DNA of 64,000 bases from Microbacterium sp. BH-3-3-3 (lineage in GTDB: Bacteria > Actinomycetota > Actinomycetes > Actinomycetales > Microbacteriaceae): positions 1,289,536 through 1,353,535 of the forward strand of contig NZ_VEFS01000001.1 of NCBI RefSeq assembly GCF_007679045.1, given 5' to 3'. How positions within the stretch are numbered: position 1 is the stretch's first letter; each line of letters starts with the position of its first letter. The position numbers were made by a program, and so were the translations under genes. Shown piece by piece: positions 43,128 to 52,042 of the stretch. A model generated the notes under the pieces. That model saw only the letters and a program-made list of their open reading frames with translations. It was not told the origin of the DNA and searched no databases.

Positions 43128-43741
43128 GTCAGGGTCCTCCCGTCGCGCGGCGTCTCGACGCCGTGACGGGCGTCGGCCTCGGATTCGGCGATCTTCGCGC
43201 GCAGCTCCTGCATCTCTTCCTTCGAGCCGACGGCTCGCGTGATGCGGGCCTCCCACCCGAGCACGACACGGCGCTGGTGCTCGAGGTCGTTCTCGTCGCG
43301 CACGCCGATCGTGTGCAGGAAGAGCGTGCGGTTCTCGCGATCGACGTCGACGATCAACGACCCGGGGATGAGCGAGGCGGTGACCGCGGTGTGGGCCATG
43401 ATCACGTCGTCGTCGACGCGCAGCGGCACGGCGATGATCGCCGCCCCGGGCGGACGCCGGAAGTCGAGCACCTGCCAGGCGACGATGAGCGACCCCTTCA
43501 CGACCGCTCCGATGAAGGTGAGCACGAAGATCAGGCCGTACCAGAGGTTGATCCGGCCGGAGAGCTCGACCGGGGGCAGGCGGTAGACGCGCGTGACGAA
43601 GACCGCCATGACGAGCCCGGTGATGAGGGCGAGCCAGGTGAACTGCCCCCACAGCAGCATCCAGAGCGCGACGAGCCACACCAGCAGCGGCAACTGGTGC
43701 AGAAAGAGCGACATCTGCGCGCGACGCGTCGGGCTCATCAT
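43124..43741 (-). CDS. mrpE: Na+/H+ antiporter subunit MrpE
   Basis: This 205-residue protein has two or three N-terminal helices (about 18-55) and then the MrpE family body, including YGLIFVLTFIGAVVKGSLIVAWQVL and PGAAIIAVPLRVDDDVIMAHTAVTASLIPGSLIVDVD. The C-terminal tail (about 40 residues) is hydrophilic. Two adjacent ATGs are possible; the first (43741) overlaps the MrpD stop. It belongs to the Mrp complex. Confidence 0.93.
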   Translation of the reverse strand: MMSPTRRAQMSLFLHQLPLLVWLVALWMLLWGQFTWLALITGLVMAVFVTRVYRLPPVELSGRINLWYGLIFVLTFIGAVVKGSLIVAWQVLDFRRPPGAAIIAVPLRVDDDVIMAHTAVTASLIPGSLIVDVDRENRTLFLHTIGVRDENDLEHQRRVVLGWEARITRAVGSKEEMQELRAKIAESEADARHGVETPRDGRTLT

Positions 43742-45291
43742 TCGCCCTCCGCATCCTGCAGCTGAACGAGGGTGACCCCGCTGTAGATCCGCTCACCCGC
43801 GCGGAGGCAGGCATCGAGAAGGGGCCCGGCGAACACCGTCAGCGAGATCGTCACGATCACCATGCCCGCCGTCGCCATGGTCATGATCTTCGGGATCGTG
43901 CGCCGCTCGGTCGAGATGGCGGCCGCGGGGGCGTTGCCGAGGTACGCGATGCGCTCCGTCGTCTCGGCGGAGTCGTCGTCTTCGCGCCAGAACGAGAGGT
44001 TCCAGGCCCGCATGAGGGCGTAGAGCGTGAGGATCGAGGTGACGATGCCGCCGACGATGAGCACCATCATCACGGGCGTCCCGACTTGGGCTGCGGCGTC
44101 GAAGAGGGCGTACTTGCCGATGAACCCCGAGAACGGCGGCAGACCGCCCAGGTTGATCGCCGGAATGAAGTAGAGCACGGCGAGCAACGGCGCCGCGCGC
44201 ATCAGGCCCTTCACCTTGAGGATCGAGGTGCTGCCCGCGCGGCGCTCGATGAGCCCCACGGCGAGGAAGAGGGTCGTCTGCACGATGATGTGGTGGACGA
44301 TGTAGTAGATCGTCGCGCCCACCGCGAGCGGGGTGTTGATCGCCAGGCCGAAGATCATGTAGCCGATGTGGCTCACGAGCGTGAACGACAGGATGCGCTT
44401 GAGCTCTGCCTGCGCGACGGCACCCAGGATGCCGACGATCATCGTCGCGAGCGCCACCATCATCAGCAGGAAGTTGATGTCGTTGTCGACGAAGAGCTGG
44501 GTCTCGGTGCGGATGATCGCGTAGACGCCGACCTTCGTCAGCAAGCCCGCGAAGACCGCCGTGACGGGCGCGGGCGCCGTCGGATACGAGTCCGGCAACC
44601 AGAACGACAGCGGGAACACCGCCGCCTTGATCGCGAAGGCGAGCAGCAGCATCAGGTGCAGGATCGTCTGCGTGTCCTGCGGCAACAGCGCCATGCGCTC
44701 GCTGATCTGCACCATGTTAACCGTGCCGAGGGCGCCGTAGACCATGGCGATCGCCGCGAGGAACAGGATCGACGACACCAGCGACACCACGATGTAGACG
44801 ACGCCGGTGCGGATGCGCGACTCGGTGCCGCCGAGGGTGATCAGCACGTACGAGGCGACCAGCAGGATCTCGAAGCCCACGTAGAGGTTGAACAGGTCGC
44901 CGGCGATGAACGCGTTGAAGATGCCCGCGCCCAGGATCAGATACGCCGGGTAGAAGATCGAGACCGGGGTGTCCTCGTCGTTGTCGGCCGCGCCCTGACC
45001 GATCGAGAACAGCAGCACCGCGAGCAGCACGATGCTCGTCACCACCACGAGCAGCGCCGCGAGCACGTCGACGTAGAGCACGATGCCGAGCGGGATCTGC
45101 CACGCGGCGATCGCGACGGCGATCGGTCCGTTCGTGTCGACCGCGACCAGCAGGATCGCGCCCAGGATGAGCACCGCGGTGAGCGAGGCCACCGAGACCA
45201 CGATCTGCGTCCTCTTGCGGCGGCCGAAGATGAGGTTGATCGCGGCGCCGATGAGGGGGATGCCGACGAGCAGGGGCACGAGGGCGCTCAT
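43738..45291 (-). CDS. mrpD: Na+/H+ antiporter subunit MrpD
   Basis: This 517-residue integral membrane protein with about 14 helices is homologous to the proton-pumping Nuo subunits L, M and N. Characteristic parts: NLYVGFEILLVASYVLITLGG near 135, a TVNMVQISERMALLP segment, and LPDSYPTAPAPVTAVFAGLLTKVGVYAI near 235-262 with the conserved Lys of the channel. It forms one of the two large ion-translocating subunits of Mrp. The start overlaps the MrpC stop. Confidence 0.95.
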   Translation of the reverse strand: MSALVPLLVGIPLIGAAINLIFGRRKRTQIVVSVASLTAVLILGAILLVAVDTNGPIAVAIAAWQIPLGIVLYVDVLAALLVVVTSIVLLAVLLFSIGQGAADNDEDTPVSIFYPAYLILGAGIFNAFIAGDLFNLYVGFEILLVASYVLITLGGTESRIRTGVVYIVVSLVSSILFLAAIAMVYGALGTVNMVQISERMALLPQDTQTILHLMLLLAFAIKAAVFPLSFWLPDSYPTAPAPVTAVFAGLLTKVGVYAIIRTETQLFVDNDINFLLMMVALATMIVGILGAVAQAELKRILSFTLVSHIGYMIFGLAINTPLAVGATIYYIVHHIIVQTTLFLAVGLIERRAGSTSILKVKGLMRAAPLLAVLYFIPAINLGGLPPFSGFIGKYALFDAAAQVGTPVMMVLIVGGIVTSILTLYALMRAWNLSFWREDDDSAETTERIAYLGNAPAAAISTERRTIPKIMTMATAGMVIVTISLTVFAGPLLDACLRAGERIYSGVTLVQLQDAEGE

Positions 45292-45917
45292 GAGCGATCA
45301 CCGTCCTGGGGGTCGCGGGGGGCGTCGCTCTCGTCGACCTCGACCGTTTCATCGCCCTCTCGGGCGAGCGGCTCGGTCGGACGGCCCGCTCGATCGCGGC
45401 GCACGGCGACGCGGTCGACGGGGGCGTCGTCGACGAGCTGGGAGAGGTCGCCCTGGTGCAGCACGCGGATGGGCGAGGCGACGTCGCCGACGAAGTCGGT
45501 GGTGACGTCGTCGTCGTCGGACCGCGACTCTTCGTCCATCGCGTCTTCCGGCTCGTTCGCGACGCGCGTGCGCAGCGCGATGTCGTCGGCGTCGTCGACG
45601 AGGGTGTCGGCCTGGCCGAGCTGCCACGAGCGGTAGATCAGCGCGAGCAGGAACGCGGAGATGGCGAACGTGATGACGATCGCCGTGAGCATGAGGGCCT
45701 GAGGGAGCGCGTCGGACATGTCCGCGGCATCCGTCTCACCGTCGTAGAAGGGAGCGAGGGCCGGGCGGCCCATGACGATCAGCAGCAGCAGGTTGGCGGC
45801 GTTGCCCAGCAGCAGGAAGCCGATCAGCACGCGGGTGAGGCTGCGCTCGAGCATGGCGTAGACGCCGCACGCGAAGAGCACGGCCATGACGATGACGAGG
45901 ACGAGGGAGATGCTCAC
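45288..45917 (-). CDS. mrpC: Na+/H+ antiporter subunit MrpC with long acidic tail
   Basis: The first 115 residues are MrpC, homologous to NuoK: three helices and the segments MLERSLTRVLIGFLLLGNAANLLLL and LPQALMLTAIVITFAISAFLLAL. The remaining 95 residues form a hydrophilic, Asp/Glu-rich extension (DEESRSDDDDVTTDF and onward) that MrpC proteins of Bacillus do not have. The start is GTG 45917, overlapping the MrpA stop. The tail lies on the C-terminal side and may be regulatory or simply disordered. Confidence 0.92.
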   Translation of the reverse strand: MSISLVLVIVMAVLFACGVYAMLERSLTRVLIGFLLLGNAANLLLLIVMGRPALAPFYDGETDAADMSDALPQALMLTAIVITFAISAFLLALIYRSWQLGQADTLVDDADDIALRTRVANEPEDAMDEESRSDDDDVTTDFVGDVASPIRVLHQGDLSQLVDDAPVDRVAVRRDRAGRPTEPLAREGDETVEVDESDAPRDPQDGDRS

Positions 45918-48841
45918 GGCGTCTTCACCTCCGCGTCCTCGGGGAGCTGCGACTGGCGGTCGACCTCGGCGCCGAGGCTGCGGAGCACGTCGAGCACCAG
46001 GCCGATCACGACGAGGTAGACCCCGACGTCGAAGATCGTGCTGGTGACGAACTCCCAGTGACCGATGAGGGGCAGCTCGCCCTCGAAGGTGAAGCTCTGC
46101 AGGGGCGCGAACCCGAAGAACATCGGCACCATGGCGCACAACACCGCGATCGCCATGCCCGCCCCGAGCAGACGGCCGGCGTCGGTCGGTGCGGCGGCGC
46201 CCAGCTCCCAGCGGCCGCCCGCGATGTAGCGCATGACGAGGCCGAGACCGGCGACCAGGCCGCCCGCGAATCCACCGCCGGGCAGGTTGTGGCCGGCGAA
46301 CAGGAGGTAGAGCGACACGACCATCACCGAGTGGAAGAGCACCCGGATGATGATCTCGAGAAGGATCGACCGGTTCTCGGGCTGCACCTTCGCGCCCGAC
46401 ACCAGCCAGGCGCGCGGGGCGTCGGTCTCACCCACGCGCTGCGCGCGTACGCCGCTGTCGGTCTCGACCAGGGGGCGACGCCGGCCGAGGCCCACGCGCG
46501 CGCGAGCGGTGCCCGAGCGGCGCGCGAGGTTGTCACTGCGGTCGGTGATGAAGACGAGGGATGCCACGCCCGTGGCCGCCAGGACGAGCACCGACAGCTC
46601 GCCCATCGTGTCCCAGCCGCGCAGGTCGACAAGCGCGACGTTCACCACGTTGCGACCGTGGCCGATCGCGTAGGCGAGGGGCGGCCACTCGAGCGAGATG
46701 GGGGCGTCCTGGCGGGCACCGGTGGCCACGATCGCCACCAGGGCCATCGTGAGACCGACACCCGCGCCGAGCACGGCCCGGGCGAGCGGGGCCACGGAGG
46801 CGTTCTGCTCGCCCATGCGCGCCGGCAGTCGTCGCAGCACGAGGGCGAACACCACGAGGGTGACCGTCTCGACCAGGATCTGCGTGAGCGCCAGGTCGGG
46901 GGCCCCGCTGGTGGCGAAGAGCACGACGAGACCGAGGCCGGTGACCGAGACGAGAGCGACGCCGGTGTAGCGCTTGCGGGCGCGCACCGCCAGGATTCCC
47001 GCCGCGATCATCAGGGGGGCGGCGATCAGCTGCGTCGGGGTGTGCCAGGCGTCGAGCTGCGCACGCCATTCCGCAGAGGCGAAGAGGGCCGTGCCCTCGG
47101 CGACGACCAGCACGATGAAGATCGTGCCGACGTAGAAGGGCAGCGAGCCGCGCTGGAAGCGGGCGGTGACCCACTCGGAGGTGAAGTCCACGCCGCGCAG
47201 TGTGGCGTTGTAGACGTCGTTCGCGGTGAACGGCAGCACGCGGGGGCGCTTGTGCAGCTGCGTCTTGCGCACCAGCCAGAAGATCCCGGCGCCGAGGGCC
47301 AGCGTGCCGAGGGAGATGAACAGCGCCGGCTCGAGACCGTGCCAGAGCGCGAGGTGGTACGGGTATTCGGGAGCCTCGACCCCCGCCGTCGCCTCGGGCA
47401 GACCGTCGGCATAGGGCGCAAGCCAGTGGTCGACGATCGGCGCGAGGAAGCCGAGGGTGAGCGAGGCCGCCGCGAGCAGCACGGGAGCCGACAGGAAGCC
47501 GATGGGCGGGTCGGGCCAGTCGGTGGTCTCGACATCGCGCTTGGTCCAGTAGGCACCCCAGAGGAAGCGGATGCCGTACGCCGCCGTGAGCGCGGAGCCC
47601 AGCACCACGCCGAAGAGCGCGACGAGACCCCACGGAGCACCGGCCTCGGCCTCGTGCAGCAGGGCCGTCAGCGCCGTCTCTTTCGCGACGAACCCGAGGG
47701 TGGGGATGACGCCCGCCATCGAGAAGATCGCGATGAACGATGCCGTCGCCATGACCGGCGCCTGTCGGCCGAGGCCCGAGAGCTGGCCGATGTCACGGGT
47801 GTTGAGCTGGCGGTCGATCACGCCGACGACGAGGAAGAGGCACGACTTGAACAGGGCGTGACTCAGCAGCAGGGCGACCCCGGCCAGGGCGGCGTCGCGA
47901 GTGCCGTAGCCGAGCATCACGGTGAGGAAGCCGAGCTGGCTCACCGTGCCGAAGGCGAGGATGCGCTTGAGGTCGCGCTCGCGCAGAGCCTGGAACCCGC
48001 CCAGCAGCATCGTGAAGACGCCGAGGGCGATGAGCGTGGGGCGCCAGAACGGCGTCTCGGCGAACCCGGGGGCGAGGCGCGCGATGAGGTAGATGCCCGC
48101 CTTCACCATCGCGGCCGCGTGCAGATACGCGCTGACCGGAGTGGGGGCCGCCATGGCACCGGGGAGCCAGAAGTGGAAGGGGAAGATCGCCGACTTGCTC
48201 AGCGCGCCGACGAGCAGCAGCAGCACGGCGATGTCGACGACGGTTCCCACCGGCGGGTTGGCGAGGATCGCCGACAGGCTCGAGGTGCCCGCCTGCACGA
48301 CCATGAGCACGACGCCGATCAGCATGACCAGCCCGCCCAGGGTCGTCACCAGCAGGGCCTGCAGGGCGGCGCGGCGACTCGAGGCACGACCGTGGTAGTA
48401 CCCGATGAGCAGGTACGACAGCACGCTCGTGACTTCCCACAGCATGACGAGCACCACGATGTCATCGGTGAGCACGAGCCCGTACATGGCACCGGCGAAG
48501 CCCAGCAGCACGGCGGAGAACTGCCCGACGCCCGCGGTCTTGCCCCGGAAGTACCAGCGGCAGTAGAGCATCACCAGGGCACCGACACCCGTCACGACGA
48601 GCGTGAGGAGCCATCCGAGCACGTCCATGCGCATCGACAGCGACACGTTGATCGCCGGGATCCAGCGGTATTCCTCGAACGGAATGTCACCACCGAAAAC
48701 AGAAGGAGCGGCGACGATGGCGTGGGCGAACGCCAGAGCGGGGAGAGCGGCGGCGACGTAAAACGCGCGAGCGCCGATGCGCGAGACGAGCCACGGCAGG
48801 AGCAGGGGGACGGCCGCGAAGGCGCCGAGGAAGATCAGCAT
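45914..48841 (-). CDS. mrpA: Na+/H+ antiporter subunit MrpA (A and B domains fused)
   Basis: This 975-residue protein is the largest Mrp subunit. The first 500 residues resemble NuoL (GALSKSAIFPFHFWLPGAMAAPTPVSAYLHAAAMVKAGIYL near 215-255). The remainder has the MrpA-specific C-terminal region and, after a hydrophilic linker, the MrpB domain (last 150 residues, FAGHNLPGGGFAGGLVAGLGLVMRYIAGG). No separate mrpB exists, consistent with a fused A/B protein. ATG 48841 follows GAGGAGGCCCGACC; a -10 TAGAAT lies about 60 bases upstream. It heads the operon A-C-D-E-F-G, all with 4-base overlaps. Confidence 0.95.
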   Translation of the reverse strand: MLIFLGAFAAVPLLLPWLVSRIGARAFYVAAALPALAFAHAIVAAPSVFGGDIPFEEYRWIPAINVSLSMRMDVLGWLLTLVVTGVGALVMLYCRWYFRGKTAGVGQFSAVLLGFAGAMYGLVLTDDIVVLVMLWEVTSVLSYLLIGYYHGRASSRRAALQALLVTTLGGLVMLIGVVLMVVQAGTSSLSAILANPPVGTVVDIAVLLLLVGALSKSAIFPFHFWLPGAMAAPTPVSAYLHAAAMVKAGIYLIARLAPGFAETPFWRPTLIALGVFTMLLGGFQALRERDLKRILAFGTVSQLGFLTVMLGYGTRDAALAGVALLLSHALFKSCLFLVVGVIDRQLNTRDIGQLSGLGRQAPVMATASFIAIFSMAGVIPTLGFVAKETALTALLHEAEAGAPWGLVALFGVVLGSALTAAYGIRFLWGAYWTKRDVETTDWPDPPIGFLSAPVLLAAASLTLGFLAPIVDHWLAPYADGLPEATAGVEAPEYPYHLALWHGLEPALFISLGTLALGAGIFWLVRKTQLHKRPRVLPFTANDVYNATLRGVDFTSEWVTARFQRGSLPFYVGTIFIVLVVAEGTALFASAEWRAQLDAWHTPTQLIAAPLMIAAGILAVRARKRYTGVALVSVTGLGLVVLFATSGAPDLALTQILVETVTLVVFALVLRRLPARMGEQNASVAPLARAVLGAGVGLTMALVAIVATGARQDAPISLEWPPLAYAIGHGRNVVNVALVDLRGWDTMGELSVLVLAATGVASLVFITDRSDNLARRSGTARARVGLGRRRPLVETDSGVRAQRVGETDAPRAWLVSGAKVQPENRSILLEIIIRVLFHSVMVVSLYLLFAGHNLPGGGFAGGLVAGLGLVMRYIAGGRWELGAAAPTDAGRLLGAGMAIAVLCAMVPMFFGFAPLQSFTFEGELPLIGHWEFVTSTIFDVGVYLVVIGLVLDVLRSLGAEVDRQSQLPEDAEVKTP

Positions 48842-48898
48842 GGTCGGGCCTCCTCGGGTTCGACGGGCGGGTGCCCGGGCTCTCGGGGTGTCGGACCT

Positions 48899-48904
48899 AT
48901 TCTA
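48899..48904 (-). promoter_or_regulatory. -10 box TAGAAT of the Mrp operon
   Basis: TAGAAT on the minus strand (reading from 48904 to 48899), about 57 bases before the mrpA ATG. This is a leadered promoter with a good ribosome-binding site downstream. Confidence 0.55.
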
Positions 48905-48937
48905 TGCGGCGCATGAGACTTTCCGCGCCGCCGGCGA

Positions 48938-49987
48938 TCATCTGGTAGGCGGCGGGGCGGTCGTCGTGCCCTCGCGGAACGTGCACGATAGGGCGAGTCC
49001 CGAGGGCTCGGCGTCTTCGAGCATCGCTGCGACCGCCTCCCCGGCGGCCCGACCTTTCGCGGTCGCGGGCTGCACGAGGGTCGTGAGCACGTGCGGCGCG
49101 AGACCGTCGACCACGACGCCGTCGAAGCCGGTGACGCTGACGTCGTGCGGCACCCGCAACCCGGCCTCCTCGGCCGCCCGGATGACGCCGGCGGCCAGCA
49201 GGTCGCTCTGCGCGATGACGGCGGTCGGTCGTCGGGCGGGATCGGCGAAGATCGTGCGCCCCGCGATCGCCCCCTCGTCGATCGAGCTGGTCGCCGCGGC
49301 GAGCGCCGGGGCGTCGGGGAAGACCTGCCGCGCTCCCGCCAGGCGGTCGGCGGTGACGTCGACGCGCACCTCGGCGCCGTCGGCGATCCACCCGCGTCGG
49401 CGGGCGGTGTCGGTGGGGAGGGTGACGATCACGACGTCGCGGTGGCCGAGGGCGGAGACGTGCAGAGCCGCTTCGCGCTGGGCCTCGGCGTTGTCGAGCA
49501 GAACCTGGGGGATCCCCTCGCCCGCATCTCCCTCGACGACCACGACCGGGATGCCGCGGCCTCGGACGATCTCGAGCGAGTCGCGCATGCGCGGGCTGCA
49601 GCCGATCAGCACGGCGGCGTCGATGGGCGCGGTGTGCAGCGACGGCTCGCTCACCGTGACCCCGTCGTCGCGCAGCAGCAGGAGGGCCGCTCCGAGGCGC
49701 GAGACCCCGTCGGCGAGCCCGTCCATCATGTGCGTGGTGACCGGGTCGAGGAACGCAGTGCCGAGGTGCTGGTCGAAGACCACGCCGACGATCCCGGAGC
49801 GCCCGCGGCGCAGCGAGGCCGCTCGCGGGTCGGGGCCGGTGTATCCGAGCGACTCGGCGGCGGCGATCACGCGGGCCCTCGTCGCCTCCGAGGTGGGGGT
49901 CTTCCCGCTGAACACGACGGACGCCGTCGATGCGGAGACTCCCGCCTCGCGGGCGACATCGCTGATCGTCGCGCGTCTGGTGCTCAC
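48938..49987 (-). CDS. LacI family transcriptional regulator
   Basis: This 349-residue protein has an N-terminal LacI helix-turn-helix (ATISDVAREAGVSASTASVVFSGK, about residues 6-29), the hinge near 50-60, and a periplasmic-binding-protein-like sensor domain (GIVGVVFDQHLG at about 64 to residue 345). It is leaderless: TACGAT is 6 bases before GTG 49987. The perfect palindrome CGAATCGATTCG (50021-50032) lies between this gene and the divergent MFS transporter and has the AATCGATT-type core typical of LacI operators. The effector is unknown; the control of the MFS gene is inferred from the shared site. Confidence 0.93.
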   Translation of the reverse strand: MSTRRATISDVAREAGVSASTASVVFSGKTPTSEATRARVIAAAESLGYTGPDPRAASLRRGRSGIVGVVFDQHLGTAFLDPVTTHMMDGLADGVSRLGAALLLLRDDGVTVSEPSLHTAPIDAAVLIGCSPRMRDSLEIVRGRGIPVVVVEGDAGEGIPQVLLDNAEAQREAALHVSALGHRDVVIVTLPTDTARRRGWIADGAEVRVDVTADRLAGARQVFPDAPALAAATSSIDEGAIAGRTIFADPARRPTAVIAQSDLLAAGVIRAAEEAGLRVPHDVSVTGFDGVVVDGLAPHVLTTLVQPATAKGRAAGEAVAAMLEDAEPSGLALSCTFREGTTTAPPPTR

Positions 49988-49993
49988 CGCCCG

Positions 49994-49999
49994 ATCGTA
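49994..49999 (-). promoter_or_regulatory. -10 box TACGAT, leaderless start of LacI gene
   Basis: TACGAT on the minus strand, 6 bases (CGGGCG) before GTG 49987. Confidence 0.6.
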
Positions 50000-50020
50000 A
50001 CCTGCGCGATCCCGCGGCGC

Positions 50021-50032
50021 CGAATCGATTCG
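50021..50032. promoter_or_regulatory. Palindromic LacI-type operator
   Basis: CGAATCGATTCG is a perfect 12-base palindrome with a central CG, 1 base upstream of the MFS -10 (50034-50039) and 22 bases upstream of the LacI-gene -10. A bound repressor would block both divergent promoters. Confidence 0.75.
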
Positions 50033-50033
50033 A

Positions 50034-50039
50034 TAGGGT
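50034..50039 (+). promoter_or_regulatory. -10 box TAGGGT, leaderless start of MFS gene
   Basis: TAGGGT is 6 bases (TCTCCC) before ATG 50046. Confidence 0.6.
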
Positions 50040-50045
50040 TCTCCC

Positions 50046-51287
50046 ATGCACTCGACGCTCACCCGGTCCCAGCTCGTCCGCTGGCACATCGCGATCTGCG
50101 CCATCTTCCTCGCGAGCGGGTTGAGCATCTCGACCTGGGCTTCGCGGGTGCCGGCCATCCGAGAATCCCTCGGCATCGAGAACTCCGGCGTCGGGCTGCT
50201 GCTGCTGGGGATGGGAGTGGCATCCATCATCGGCCTGTCGATCGCTCCGGCCGTCATGGCCCGCATCGGCGCCCGCAGCGGCATGCTCGTGGCCCTGCTC
50301 CTCGTCGGCGTCGGCCTGATGATCATCGGCTTCGGCGCCGACTCCCTCCAGCTCTTCGGCGTCGCCCTGGTGGGCCTGGCGTTGTTCGGCTTCGGCAACG
50401 GCGCCGTCGACGTGATGATGAACGTCGAGGGCGCAGCTCTCGAGAAGGCCACCGGCCGCACGATCATGCCGCTGCTGCACGCCTTCTTCAGCTTCGGCAC
50501 CGTCATCGGCGCCGGTCTCGGCTTCGTCGCGGTGAGCCTCGGCATCCCCGTCATCGCGCACAGCGTGGCGATGGGCGTGGTGATCATCGTCGTCGCGTTC
50601 GTCGCGGTGGCCAACGTGCCGCGCGCTGAAGTCGCGATGGACGCCCCGGCCGACGAGGAGCGCGCGCACTGGCGCGAGCGCCTCGCGGTGTCGCTGCAGG
50701 CCTGGCGCGAGCCGCGCACCTACACGCTCGGCGTGATCATGCTGGGCATGGCCTTCGCCGAGGGCAGCGCGAACGACTGGCTGCCGTCCGCGGTGGTCTA
50801 CGGCCACGGTGCCCCTGAAGAGGCCGGCCCGGCAGTGCTCGCGGTGTTCTCCGTGGCGATGACGGTCGGCCGCATCGCGGGCGGTCCCGTCGTCGACCGC
50901 CTCGGTCGCGTGCTCGTCCTGCGGGTGCTCGCCGGCACCGCCGCCGCGGGACTGCTGCTGTTCATCCTGGCGCCCTACGGACCCCTCGTCTTCATCGGCG
51001 CGGCACTGTGGGGCCTCGGCGCCTCGCTCGGCTTCCCGATCGGCATGTCGGCGGCCGCCGACGACCCCGCCAAGGCCGCATCGCGCGTTGCCGCCGCCGC
51101 CACGATCGGGTACGTCGCATTCCTGTGCGGCCCTCCGATCCTCGGCTGGATCGGCGACCACATCGGCCTGCTCAACACACTGCTCATCGTCGTCGGCCTG
51201 ATCGTGGCATCCGGTCTCTTCTCCGGCGCCGCGAAGCCGCTCGTCGTCGCCGAGAAGGCGGAGGCCGAGCCCGCGCGACGCGATTAG
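50046..51287 (+). CDS. Major facilitator superfamily transporter
   Basis: This 413-residue protein has about twelve helices in two halves joined by a cytoplasmic loop (about 195-222, acidic then basic). Segments: ASGLSISTWASRVPAIRESLGIENSGVGLLLLG near the N-terminus and GRIAGGPVVDRLGRVLVLR near 278, the second-half copy of the MFS loop motif. It resembles the YbjJ group. The substrate is unknown; the LacI neighbour and shared operator point to a sugar or sugar-like compound (inference). The stop codon TAG is part of the -10 box of the downstream nucS gene. Confidence 0.9.
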   Translation: MHSTLTRSQLVRWHIAICAIFLASGLSISTWASRVPAIRESLGIENSGVGLLLLGMGVASIIGLSIAPAVMARIGARSGMLVALLLVGVGLMIIGFGADSLQLFGVALVGLALFGFGNGAVDVMMNVEGAALEKATGRTIMPLLHAFFSFGTVIGAGLGFVAVSLGIPVIAHSVAMGVVIIVVAFVAVANVPRAEVAMDAPADEERAHWRERLAVSLQAWREPRTYTLGVIMLGMAFAEGSANDWLPSAVVYGHGAPEEAGPAVLAVFSVAMTVGRIAGGPVVDRLGRVLVLRVLAGTAAAGLLLFILAPYGPLVFIGAALWGLGASLGFPIGMSAAADDPAKAASRVAAAATIGYVAFLCGPPILGWIGDHIGLLNTLLIVVGLIVASGLFSGAAKPLVVAEKAEAEPARRD

Positions 51288-51290
51288 GCT
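51285..51290 (+). promoter_or_regulatory. -10 box TAGGCT, leaderless start of nucS
   Basis: TAGGCT is 6 bases (CGTCGG) before GTG 51297. Its first three bases are the stop codon of the MFS gene. Confidence 0.6.
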
Positions 51291-51296
51291 CGTCGG

Positions 51297-51995
51297 GTGC
51301 GTCTCGTCATCGCCCGTTGCTCCGTCGACTACACCGGCCGCCTCAACGCGCATCTCCCCCTCGCCACCCGGCTGCTCGTGCACAAGAACGACGGCAGCCT
51401 GCTGGTGCACTCCGACGGCGGCTCGTACAAGCCGCTCAACTGGATGAGCCCGCCGTGCAGCCTGACCCTCGAGCAGCCCGACGAGGTCGACGTCGAAGAC
51501 GGGGTGATCGAGCGCTGGCGCGTCCTGCACGCCAAGACCGGTGACGCCCTGCTCGTGCGCATCCACGAGATCATCCACGACACCGCCCACGAGCTGGGTG
51601 TCGATCCCGGGCTCATCAAGGACGGTGTCGAGGCCGACCTGCAGCGGCTCCTGGCCGAGCAGGTGTCGGTCGTGGGCGAGAACCTCACGCTCGTCCGCCG
51701 GGAGTACCCGACCGCGATCGGCCCCGTCGACCTGCTGCTGCGCAACGACGACGGCACGGGCACCGTCGCGATCGAGGTCAAGCGCCGCGGCGACATCGAC
51801 GGCGTCGAGCAGCTCACCCGCTACCTCGAGCTGCTCAACCGCGACCCGCTCCTGGCTCCGGTGACCGGGGTGTTCGCGGCTCAGGAGATCAAGCCGCAAG
51901 CGCGCGTGCTCGCCACCGATCGCGGCATCCGGTGCCTCACCCTCGACTACGACGAGATGAAGGGCGTGCAGTCGGGCGCCCCGCGTCTGTTCTGA
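51297..51995 (+). CDS. nucS: Mismatch-specific endonuclease NucS/EndoMS
   Basis: This 232-residue protein is the actinobacterial mismatch-repair nuclease, which cuts both strands at mismatches and replaces MutS/MutL in this group. The N-terminal domain (about 1-110) dimerises and binds DNA; the C-terminal RecB-like nuclease has the PD-(D/E)xK residues in [11 protein letters not shown] and [10 protein letters not shown], followed by EQLTRYLE. The C-terminus ends GAPRLF, resembling a short sliding-clamp-binding peptide; clamp activation is established for the Corynebacterium enzyme. It is leaderless at GTG 51297. It is usually a stand-alone gene, as here. Confidence 0.95.
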   Translation: MRLVIARCSVDYTGRLNAHLPLATRLLVHKNDGSLLVHSDGGSYKPLNWMSPPCSLTLEQPDEVDVEDGVIERWRVLHAKTGDALLVRIHEIIHDTAHELGVDPGLIKDGVEADLQRLLAEQVSVVGENLTLVRREYPTAIGPVDLLLRNDDGTGTVAIEVKRRGDIDGVEQLTRYLELLNRDPLLAPVTGVFAAQEIKPQARVLATDRGIRCLTLDYDEMKGVQSGAPRLF

Positions 51996-52030
51996 CCGCG
52001 CCGCATCGAGCCGGGCGGATGCCGCGCCGG

Positions 52031-52036
52031 TAGCGT
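52031..52036 (+). promoter_or_regulatory. -10 box TAGCGT, leaderless start of HAD gene
   Basis: TAGCGT is 6 bases (GGACGC) before ATG 52043. Confidence 0.6.
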
Positions 52037-52042
52037 GGACGC

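Noticed and set aside
46058..48916. Long plus-strand frame opposite mrpA (952 codons)
   Set aside because: Composition (Glu/Gly/Arg/His-rich without hydrophobic core) is that of an antisense shadow; mrpA on the other strand is unmistakable.
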